From Clostridia bacterium (lineage in GTDB: Bacteria > Bacillota > Clostridia > Oscillospirales > CAG-272), in assembly GCA_017379815.1 (NCBI GenBank), contig JAFNVK010000148.1, positions 1-5,143 of the forward strand: DNA of 5,143 bases, given 5' to 3'. The position numbers and the translations under genes are program-made. Positions 1 through 5,143 of this stretch are shown here, piece after piece (position 1 is the stretch's first letter; every line of letters begins with the position of its first letter). The notes under the pieces were generated by a model. The model had not been told where the DNA came from. It saw nothing but the letters and a program-made list of their open reading frames with translations, and searched no databases.

Positions 1-112
1 AGCCCTCCTCGCCGTCCGCAGACGGCGAAACAACCTCGGCGTTTCTCTTTTGGTAACTTTTCTCTTTGCGCCCGCGGTGTCAAAGAGAAAAGTGGCTAAG
101 GGGGCTGAAAGG
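1..112 (-). repeat. Intergenic hairpin repeat, copy A (minus orientation, cut by window edge)
   Basis: Read on the minus strand, this stretch aligns with 321-439. Shared blocks in the same order are a 13-bp hairpin with a 12-base loop (arms 56-68 and 81-93), an A/G-rich stretch, CCGAGG (34-39 on plus as CCTCGG), TTGTTTCG (26-33), an 8-bp hairpin with a TGCG loop (arms 9-16 and 21-28), and GAGGAGGGCT (1-10). Similarity beyond position 93 is weaker, so the outer boundary near 112 is approximate; the other end runs off the window. No protein gene is supported here. Function is unknown. I infer a dispersed repetitive element, because two copies occur within 440 bases and I recall similar sequences in clostridial genomes. 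Confidence 0.7.
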
Positions 113-146
113 CGAGATGGCTGTTGCCTTTGGGCGTAGTTTGCTT

Positions 147-287
147 TAGGCTCCCTCCGGGAGGGAGCTGTCGAGCGAATGCGAGACTGAAGGAGAGTGC
201 GTGCAGAATAAAGCAAGCACAAATTCCAAAGTCGCGCAGGCTCCTTCCACCGCTATCGCGGTCCCCCTCCCTCTCGGAGGGAGGCTA
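147..287. mobile_element. MITE-like palindromic element, 141 bp
   Basis: The two ends are imperfect inverted repeats: the left end starts TAGGCTCCCTCC and the right end, reverse complemented, starts TAGCCTCCCTCC; about 20 of the first 24 bases agree. Each end also folds on itself (stems 150-157/161-168 and 266-273/277-284, 3-base loops). A further small hairpin, ACCGC-TATC-GCGGT, lies at 249-262. Both ends begin with TA, which could be a TA target duplication as left by Tc1/mariner or IS630-type transposases; this is inference. There is no internal gene, so movement would need an enzyme supplied elsewhere. An alternative is a non-mobile structured repeat. Open reading frames crossing it look accidental. 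Confidence 0.6.
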
Positions 288-320
288 GTATAAGTTTCAC
301 CCATAAACAACTGATCGATT

Positions 321-540
321 GCGTTTCAACGCTCCTACTCCCGCTTTTTCTTTTGCCCATGTAGGCCCAAAAGAAAAAGCTTGGCAAAAAGAAAACGGCC
401 GAGGAGTTGTTTCGCGCGTTGCGACGCGCGAGGAGGGCTACGCGCCCTCCACCTGCGCCCACTGGCGTGGGGGCTGCAAACGCGCTAACGCGCGGTACGT
501 AGCCGTTTCGTGCGGCGAGCGCGCTCACGCGCGAGGCAAC
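321..540 (+). repeat. Intergenic hairpin repeat, copy B (plus orientation) with GC-rich hairpin tail
   Basis: This is the second copy of the element at 1-112, in the opposite orientation. The alignable part is 321-439; 440-540 has no counterpart because copy A leaves the window. In order it holds a 13-bp hairpin (343-355/368-380), an A-rich stretch, an 8-bp hairpin with TGCG loop (412-419/424-431), GGAGGGC-TACGC-GCCCTCC (432-450), a CCCAC/GTGGG hairpin (458-471), GCGC-TAAC-GCGC near 482-493, and a larger GC-rich hairpin (508-534) enclosing the palindrome GAGCGCGCTC. A 10-base word, ACGCGCGAGG, recurs at 424-433 and 527-536, each time preceded by GTTTCG, suggesting internal duplication. It lies just upstream of the transporter operon and may be transcribed as part of its leader. 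Short frames here have no recognisable protein features. Confidence 0.65.
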
Positions 541-570
541 ATTCATCATTCATTTTGACATTTCTCTCCC

Positions 571-577
571 TAAGGAG
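571..577 (+). promoter_or_regulatory. Ribosome binding site for the MATE gene
   Basis: TAAGGAG lies 10 bases before the ATG at 588. It decides the start, because the reading frame stays open upstream to an ATG at 510 that lacks such a site and would add a 26-residue Arg- and Ser-rich extension encoded by the repeat. Confidence 0.85.
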
Positions 578-587
578 CATCTCTTTT

Positions 588-2009
588 ATGCATCTCAAAA
601 AGCTCATCGGCACGAAGGATTTCTACCGCGTGCTCCTCGCCGTCTCGATCCCCATCATGATCCAGAACGGCATCTCCAACTTCATCAACCTCCTGGATAA
701 CGTCATGGTCGGTCGGCTCGGTACTGAGCAAATGTCCGGCGTCTCGATCGTTAACCAGCTCTTCCTCGTCTTTAATCTCTGCATCTTCGGCGCTGTCTCG
801 GGTGCAGGGCTTTTCAGCGCGCAATTCTTCGGAAAAGGCGACCTCGACGGCCTCCGCCACGCCTTCCGCTTCAAATGGTACATGACGCTCGTCCTCTTCG
901 CCCTCGCTATGGCCGCCTTCCTCTGCGCGGGTGAGCCCCTCATCCGCCTCTATCTGCATAGCGGAAGTGAGACGGGTGACCTGGAATTGACCCTGCACTA
1001 CGCCAAGCAATATATGGCCCTGATGCTCGTCGGCCTCCTGCCCTATACCGTTACCCAGATCTACGCCTCCTCCCTGCGCGAGACCAGCCGATCGCTCCCC
1101 CCGATGCTCGCCGGCGCGGCAGGCGTTCTGGTCAACCTCTCGCTCAACTACGTCCTCATCTTCGGCAAGCTCGGCCTTCCCGCCCTCGGCGTGCGCGGCG
1201 CGGCACTGGCCACCGTGATCTCCCGCTTCGTGGAGTGCGGCTCGCTTATCCTCTGGACGCATCTGCACAAACGGGAATATTCCTTTATCAAGGGCGCGTA
1301 CCGCTCCCTTTACGTCCCCCGCCCGCTCGTGAAAAGCATTCTGCGCACGGGTGCACCCCTGATGCTCAACGAGGGCCTCTGGGCCGCAGGAATGGCCACG
1401 CTTTTGCAATGCTACTCCCAAAGAGGGCTTGCCGTGGTCTCGGCCATGAACATCACCAACACCGTGTTCAATATCTGCTCGGTGGTCTTTCTCGCCATCG
1501 GAAGCGCGATCTCCATTCTGATCGGACAGCGCCTCGGCGCGGGCGAGCGTGAGGAGGCTCTGGACGCCGCCGAAAAAATGATCTTCTTCTCGCTCCTGAC
1601 GGGAATTGCCTCGGGCATTCTCGTGGCCTGCCTTGCCCCCTACTTCCCCCTGCTCTATAAGACGACCGACGAGGTACGCGGCATGGCCGCACAGCTCACG
1701 CTGGTGATCGCACTGGCCGCTCCCCTGCACGCCTTCCTGAACGCCGCCTACTTTACCCTGCGCTCGGGAGGCAAGACCCTGCTCACCTTCCTCTTTGATT
1801 CGGGCTACGTCTGGTGCGTGAATATCCTGCTTGCCCTGGCGCTGGTCCGCCTGACCTCGCTTCCCATTCTGCCCATCTACGCCATCTGCCAATTCGTGGA
1901 CGTGATCAAGTGCGTGATCGGCTTTGTTCTGGTGAAAAAGGGCGTCTGGATCCGCGACATTACGGGAAAAGCCCCTTCCCCCGCAGCCGAGAAAGGAGAG
2001 ACGGCATGA
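588..2009 (+). CDS. MATE family multidrug/toxin efflux transporter
   Basis: This 473-residue integral membrane protein is expected to export drugs, cationic compounds or metabolites in exchange for Na+ or H+. Length and layout fit the MATE family (about 450-480 residues, 12 helices in two six-helix halves). Helices fall at roughly 16-38, 53-80, 96-116, 138-160, 172-193, 199-224, then after a loop 255-277, 288-314, 331-352, 366-390, 398-420 and 425-449. Family-like segments are the first-helix stretch ending LLDNVMVGRLG (35-45, with Asp37), NYVLIFG (187-193), GVRGAALAT (201-209), ILIGQRLGAG (310-319) and LRSGGKT (391-397). The start at 588 is chosen by TAAGGAG; the frame from 510 would only add repeat-encoded residues. 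Its stop overlaps the start of the CDF gene (ATGA), so the two form an operon. Substrate cannot be read from the sequence; the DinF/NorM-like branch is likely. No clear promoter is seen upstream, where the leader is the repeat island. Confidence 0.95.
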   Translation: MHLKKLIGTKDFYRVLLAVSIPIMIQNGISNFINLLDNVMVGRLGTEQMSGVSIVNQLFLVFNLCIFGAVSGAGLFSAQFFGKGDLDGLRHAFRFKWYMTLVLFALAMAAFLCAGEPLIRLYLHSGSETGDLELTLHYAKQYMALMLVGLLPYTVTQIYASSLRETSRSLPPMLAGAAGVLVNLSLNYVLIFGKLGLPALGVRGAALATVISRFVECGSLILWTHLHKREYSFIKGAYRSLYVPRPLVKSILRTGAPLMLNEGLWAAGMATLLQCYSQRGLAVVSAMNITNTVFNICSVVFLAIGSAISILIGQRLGAGEREEALDAAEKMIFFSLLTGIASGILVACLAPYFPLLYKTTDEVRGMAAQLTLVIALAAPLHAFLNAAYFTLRSGGKTLLTFLFDSGYVWCVNILLALALVRLTSLPILPIYAICQFVDVIKCVIGFVLVKKGVWIRDITGKAPSPAAEKGETA

Positions 2010-3175
2010 CCGAGCTTTTGCTTCGCCGCTTTGTGAAGGACGCTGACAACGTGCGTGACCCGCAGGTGCGCCGCCGCTACGGAATGCTGGCCAGCATCAC
2101 GGGAATTTTGCTCAATCTCCTTCTCTTCCTTTCCAAATTCCTCGTGGGAACGCTCTCGGGATCGGTCTCGATCGTGGCCGACGCCGTGAACAATCTCTCC
2201 GACGCGGGCGCGCAGATCGTCTCCTTGATCTCCTTCCGCATCTCGGCAAAGCCCGCCGACCGCGAGCATCCCTTTGGGCACGCGCGGATCGAATACGTGG
2301 CCTCTATGATCGTCTCCTTCCTGATCCTTTTGATCGGCCTTGAGCTCTTGCGCGAGTCGATCCGAAAGATCCTCTCGCCCGAGCTTCCCGAGCGGAGCTG
2401 GGTGGCCGTTGCGGTGCTTGGCCTCTCCATTCTCGTCAAGCTCTGGCTCTGCCTCTTTAACCGCCGCCTGGCATCCCGCATCGACTCCTCGGTGATGCGC
2501 GCGACCGCCGCCGACAGCCTCTCGGACGTTCTCTCCACCTCCGCGGTCCTCTTGACCACGCTGGTGCTTCTGCTCTTTCCCTCTCTTTCGGTCAATCTGG
2601 ATGCATACATGGGTGTGATCGTGGCGATCCTCATTCTGGTTGCCGGCATCAAGATCCTCAACGAGACCAAAAACTCCATTCTCGGCGAAGCCCCCTCCGA
2701 GGAGACGGTGGCCACCATTCACGCCGTGGTTGCCGAATACCCCGAGGCGCTTGGCATTCACGATCTTATGGTGCATAACTACGGCCCGGGGCACATCATC
2801 GCGGCTTTGCACATCGAGGTGGACGGCAAAAAGGACGTCTTTCTCTCGCACGACATGATCGATACCATCGAGCAGCGCCTGCGTCGGGAATGCGGCATTG
2901 AGGCCACCATTCATATGGACCCCATCGTGACCGACGACGAGGAGATCAATCTTCTGCGCGAGCGCGTGGCCGAGCTTTTGCCCGAGCTTCACCCCGACGT
3001 GCGGATGCACGATTTTCGCATGGTGCGCGGAAGCACGCACAGCAACCTCATCTTTGACGTGGCCGTTCCTTTTGAGCTTTCCCTCTCCGAGGACGAGATC
3101 AAGGAGCGCGTGGCCGACCTGGTCAGCCGCATCGATCCCTCCTTCTTTGCCGTGGTGCGGGTGGATCGGGAGTGA
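2006..3175 (+). CDS. Cation diffusion facilitator (CDF) metal exporter, probably Mn/Fe type
   Basis: This 389-residue inner-membrane antiporter should export a divalent metal ion in exchange for protons. Six helices lie at roughly 28-49, 52-77, 96-115, 131-152, 164-190 and 198-216. Aligned by eye with YiiP, the transport-site residues are Asn62 and Asp66 (helix 2, NNLSD) and Asp170 and Asp174 (helix 5, ADSLSD). The zinc-type histidine of helix 5 is replaced by Asp, a pattern linked to manganese or iron rather than zinc export. The conserved HPFGHARIEY segment is at 88-97. The cytoplasmic dimerisation domain spans about 225-308 (HDLMVHNYGPGH, 252-263; HMDP, 303-306). A second small alpha/beta region (313-389) follows, making the protein longer than the roughly 300-residue minimal family member. 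AAGGAG at 1993-1998 sits 7 bases before the ATG, inside the end of the MATE gene; the 4-base ATGA overlap implies coupled translation. Metal choice is inferred. Confidence 0.94.
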   Translation: MTELLLRRFVKDADNVRDPQVRRRYGMLASITGILLNLLLFLSKFLVGTLSGSVSIVADAVNNLSDAGAQIVSLISFRISAKPADREHPFGHARIEYVASMIVSFLILLIGLELLRESIRKILSPELPERSWVAVAVLGLSILVKLWLCLFNRRLASRIDSSVMRATAADSLSDVLSTSAVLLTTLVLLLFPSLSVNLDAYMGVIVAILILVAGIKILNETKNSILGEAPSEETVATIHAVVAEYPEALGIHDLMVHNYGPGHIIAALHIEVDGKKDVFLSHDMIDTIEQRLRRECGIEATIHMDPIVTDDEEINLLRERVAELLPELHPDVRMHDFRMVRGSTHSNLIFDVAVPFELSLSEDEIKERVADLVSRIDPSFFAVVRVDRE

Positions 3176-3199
3176 CGAAAACCTTTTTTGTCTTTTTTT
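3174..3199 (+). terminator. Possible weak intrinsic terminator after the transporter operon
   Basis: Starting inside the CDF stop codon, an 8-bp stem (3174-3181 with 3185-3192, including one G-T wobble and mostly A-T pairs) with a 3-base loop is followed by seven T residues (3193-3199). The T-tract is convincing but the stem is weak, so termination may be partial. It fits the position between the two-gene operon and the independent promoter just downstream. Confidence 0.45.
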
Positions 3200-3209
3200 G
3201 CCGAAGCTG

Positions 3210-3238
3210 TTGCATTTTTACAACGGATATGGTATAAT
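3210..3238 (+). promoter_or_regulatory. SigA-type promoter for the acyl-CoA synthetase gene
   Basis: A perfect TATAAT (3233-3238) carries the TG extension one base upstream (TGG before TATAAT) and sits exactly 17 bases after TTGCAT (3210-3215), a partial match to TTGACA. Transcription would start near 3245, giving an untranslated leader of about 60 bases. An imperfect dyad, CTGTTG-8-CAACGG (3207-3226), overlaps the -35 box, and an 11-base palindrome, GTTTTCAAAAC (3254-3264), lies just after the expected start. Either could bind a repressor, but neither matches an operator I know, including FapR. Confidence 0.8.
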
Positions 3239-3290
3239 GTTCTCGGAAATATAGTTTTCAAAACCGCAAATAGAAAAATTGAGTGCAAAG

Positions 3291-3298
3291 AAAGGTGG
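3291..3298 (+). promoter_or_regulatory. Ribosome binding site for the acyl-CoA synthetase gene
   Basis: AAAGGTGG ends 7 bases before the ATG at 3306. It favours that start over an in-frame TTG at 3279, which has only A-rich sequence before it and would make the AAAGGTGG itself part of the coding region. Confidence 0.75.
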
Positions 3299-3305
3299 TG
3301 CATCC

Positions 3306-5012
3306 ATGGGAAGCTACCGCAACTATCCCACGATCGTGTATGAAAATCTGAAGCAAATGTATCACGCCAGCGCCGAGACCTACGGCGAAAAGACCCTCTT
3401 TATGCAAAAGGAGGGGGGCGAATACAAGAGCTATTCCTTCCGCCAATACGCCGAGGAGGTGGACGCTCTGGGCACGGCGCTTTGCGCACGCGGCCTGAAG
3501 GGCAAGCGCGTCATCGTGTCGGGCGAGAACGGCTACGACTGGGTACGCTCCTACATGGCCGTGATCTGCGGCGTGGGCGTTGTCGTTCCCGTAGATAAAG
3601 AGATCCCCGCCGAGGAGATCGCCAACATCGCGCGCGAATCCGAGGCCGCGGCCATTCTCTACTCCGAAAAGCTCTCTGCCAAGGTGGAGGCGCTGGACGA
3701 GGGCGTGGCACGCCTTCCCTTCTCCTCTCTGCCCGCGCTGATCGAGCAGGGCAAGAAGCTGATCGAGGAGGGCGACCGCACCTATCTTGACGCCGAGATC
3801 GATCCCAACGCCATGAGCTCTCTGCTCTTTACCTCGGGCACGACGGGCGTCTCCAAGGGCGTTATGCTTTCGCACCGCAACATCTGCTTCAATCTCTCCG
3901 AGATGTGCCAGATGCTCTATATCGACGACAAGGACGTCTTCCTTTCCGTCCTTCCCATTCACCACGCCTACGAATGCACCTGCGGCTTCCTCTGCCAGGT
4001 CTACCGCGGAAGCACCGTTGCCTTCTCCGAGGGACTCCGCCACATCACGCGCAATATGCAGGAGGTGCACCCCACCATGATCCTGTGCGTGCCGCTGCTG
4101 CTGGAGACCATGTATAACAAGGTCTGGGCGAACATCCGCAAGCAGGGAATGGAGGGCAAGGTGAAGGCCGCCATCAAGATGACCAACGCCATTCCGAGCG
4201 CCAAGCTTCGTCTGGCCGCAAAAAGACGCGTCTTTGCCCAGATCCACAAGAGCTTTGGCGGAAAGCTGCGCATCATGATCTCGGGCGGCGCGGCCGTTGA
4301 CCCCAAGATCATGCAGGGTCTGCGCGATCTGGGCATCGCCGCCTACCAGGGCTATGGACTTACCGAGTGCGCGCCTCTGGCCGCCCTCAACCGCGACACC
4401 TTCTACAACGACGGCTCTGCGGGCATGGCTACCCCCAACGCGCTCCTGGACGTCTACGACGTGCAGGGCGACGGCACGGGCGAGATCCGCTACAAGGGCG
4501 ACAACATTATGCTTGGCTACTACAAGCAGCCCGAAATGACCGCCGAGGTCATTCGCGACGGCTGGTTCTACACGGGTGACCTCGGTTACCTCGACAAAGA
4601 CGGCTTCCTCTTCATCACGGGACGCAAAAAGAACGTGATCGTGACCTCCAACGGCAAGAACATCTTCCCCGAGGAGCTGGAGACCTACCTTGGCCGCACG
4701 CCCTACGTGGCCGAATCCGTGGTCGTTGGCTACATGAACCCCAAAAAGAAGGATTATGACATCGTGGCCATTATCCGTCCCGACCTTGACCGCATGGTAG
4801 AGGATTTTGGTGCGGACTACACCCGCGACCAGCTGGAGACCGAGCTGAAAAAAGCGCTCTCCGAGGTCAACGGCATCGTGCAGTCCTACAAGCGCATCGA
4901 GACCTTCGTGATCCGCGACGAGGAGTTCCCGAAGAACACCTCTCGCAAGATCAAGCGCGCCGGCATCGCCGACTCCGCCTTCTCCGCCTACCAAAAGAAA
5001 ATGGGGCTTTGA
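3306..5012 (+). CDS. AMP-forming long-chain acyl-CoA synthetase-like ligase
   Basis: This 568-residue enzyme of the adenylate-forming (ANL) superfamily should activate a fatty acid with ATP to an acyl-adenylate and pass it to coenzyme A. Motifs in order: the ATP-binding loop LLFTSGTTGVSKG (173-185), GYGLTE (349-354), YTGDLG (422-427), the hinge region GFLFITGRKKN (433-443) with NIFPEELE (452-459), and the C-terminal FPKNTSRKIKR (541-551), in which Lys548 aligns with the catalytic lysine. The large N-terminal domain is about 1-435 and the mobile C-terminal lid about 440-568. LPIHHAYECTCGFL (216-229) and overall length resemble COG1022-type long-chain acyl-CoA synthetases rather than acetyl-CoA synthetase (about 650 residues). 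No membrane segments or signal peptide are evident, so it is cytosolic or peripheral. It has its own promoter and terminator and appears monocistronic. Chain length is not readable; another carboxylate, or an acyl carrier protein as acceptor, remains possible. Confidence 0.93.
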   Translation: MGSYRNYPTIVYENLKQMYHASAETYGEKTLFMQKEGGEYKSYSFRQYAEEVDALGTALCARGLKGKRVIVSGENGYDWVRSYMAVICGVGVVVPVDKEIPAEEIANIARESEAAAILYSEKLSAKVEALDEGVARLPFSSLPALIEQGKKLIEEGDRTYLDAEIDPNAMSSLLFTSGTTGVSKGVMLSHRNICFNLSEMCQMLYIDDKDVFLSVLPIHHAYECTCGFLCQVYRGSTVAFSEGLRHITRNMQEVHPTMILCVPLLLETMYNKVWANIRKQGMEGKVKAAIKMTNAIPSAKLRLAAKRRVFAQIHKSFGGKLRIMISGGAAVDPKIMQGLRDLGIAAYQGYGLTECAPLAALNRDTFYNDGSAGMATPNALLDVYDVQGDGTGEIRYKGDNIMLGYYKQPEMTAEVIRDGWFYTGDLGYLDKDGFLFITGRKKNVIVTSNGKNIFPEELETYLGRTPYVAESVVVGYMNPKKKDYDIVAIIRPDLDRMVEDFGADYTRDQLETELKKALSEVNGIVQSYKRIETFVIRDEEFPKNTSRKIKRAGIADSAFSAYQKKMGL

Positions 5013-5035
5013 TGGGAGATTAAGGCGTAATTTAT

Positions 5036-5065
5036 TCGAGGGGACTTTTGGAAAAGTCCCCTCGA
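5036..5065. repeat. Perfect 14-bp inverted repeat without T-tract
   Basis: TCGAGGGGACTTTT (5036-5049) pairs perfectly with AAAAGTCCCCTCGA (5052-5065) around GG. In RNA the tip would open to a 4-base or larger loop. No run of T follows on either strand, so it is not a standard intrinsic terminator. It may stabilise the 3' end of the synthetase message or be part of a dispersed repeat: the stretch to about 5100, with CTCCCCCAAAACTCCCC, resembles sequences I recall between clostridial genes, but this is unverified. Confidence 0.7.
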
Positions 5066-5107
5066 GCTCCCCCAAAACTCCCCAACAAAAAGGATTGCTA
5101 CCCTCGG

Positions 5108-5137
5108 AAGGAAGTGCGAACATAGCACTTCCTTTTT
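5108..5137 (+). terminator. Intrinsic terminator of the acyl-CoA synthetase gene
   Basis: AAGGAAGTGC (5108-5117) pairs perfectly with GCACTTCCTT (5125-5134) around a 7-base loop, and the T run 5133-5137 forms the tail, overlapping the base of the stem. The T-tract lies only on the plus-strand side, so it ends transcripts coming from the synthetase gene about 100 bases after its stop codon. Confidence 0.85.
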
Positions 5138-5143
5138 CTATGC

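Noticed and set aside
289..294. TATAAG as a possible -10 box for the MATE operon
   Set aside because: No -35-like sequence lies at the right distance (266-271 is CCTCCC inside a hairpin), and the site is at the edge of the MITE-like element. It is too weak to list.
343..380. 13-bp T/A-rich hairpin as an intrinsic terminator
   Set aside because: The T-rich arm is within the stem, and no T run follows the hairpin on the plus strand. The same fold recurs at 56-93 in inverted orientation, so it belongs to the repeat.
319..558. A 79-residue plus-strand frame and an overlapping 98-residue minus-strand frame (253-549) in the upstream region
   Set aside because: Both run through the repeat element and its hairpins, lack a ribosome binding site and have low-complexity Arg- and Ala-rich sequence. 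They look like translations of a structural repeat.
555..560. TTGACA, a perfect -35 consensus, just upstream of the MATE gene
   Set aside because: A -10 box 17 bases later would fall at 578-583 (CATCTC), which does not fit, and would overlap the region between ribosome binding site and start codon.
1..587. Riboswitch (for example a manganese-sensing yybP-ykoY type) ahead of the exporter operon
   Set aside because: I could not find the conserved core or any other known aptamer signature. The region is explained by repeat hairpins. A covariance-model scan against Rfam would settle it.
3258..5123. A 621-residue minus-strand open frame opposite the acyl-CoA synthetase
   Set aside because: It is rich in His, Val, Gly and Asp with no recognisable domain, and is the shadow of the strongly codon-biased plus-strand gene with all motifs of its family. 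The same applies to the long minus-strand frames opposite the MATE and CDF genes.

Overview
The window reads as a chromosomal segment from a fairly GC-rich Gram-positive anaerobe, most likely class Clostridia (Firmicutes/Bacillota). The basis is strong AGGAG-type ribosome binding sites, a consensus TATAAT promoter with a TG extension, intrinsic terminators, codon use rich in GCC, CTC and GAG, and repetitive intergenic hairpin elements of a kind I associate with gut Clostridia. The last point comes from memory, not from a search. No genus can be assigned by reading.

Layout: positions 1-587 carry no convincing protein gene. They form an island of repeats. A repeat copy in minus orientation, cut by the window edge (about 1-112), and a second copy in plus orientation (about 321-438, with a hairpin-rich extension to about 540) flank a 141-bp MITE-like element with imperfect terminal inverted repeats (147-287). 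The two flanking copies share the same hairpins although the stem sequences have changed in a paired, compensating way.

Three plus-strand genes follow. A MATE-family efflux transporter (588-2009) overlaps by 4 bases (ATGA) a cation diffusion facilitator (2006-3175), so these two inner-membrane exporters are almost certainly translated from one message. The CDF protein has an Asn-Asp-Asp-Asp transport site, which points toward manganese or iron rather than zinc, and a second small C-terminal domain. After a weak T-tract terminator comes a well-formed promoter (TTGCAT, 17 bp, TATAAT) driving its own unit, a long-chain acyl-CoA synthetase-like AMP-forming ligase (3306-5012).

The window ends with a perfect 14-bp inverted repeat lacking a T-tract and then a textbook intrinsic terminator (5108-5137).

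The genes are ordinary housekeeping or accessory functions: two exporters that may together deal with toxic solutes and metals, and fatty-acid activation. I see no defence system, CRISPR array, tRNA, rRNA or transposase gene. The most unusual content is the non-coding repeat island upstream of the transporter operon.
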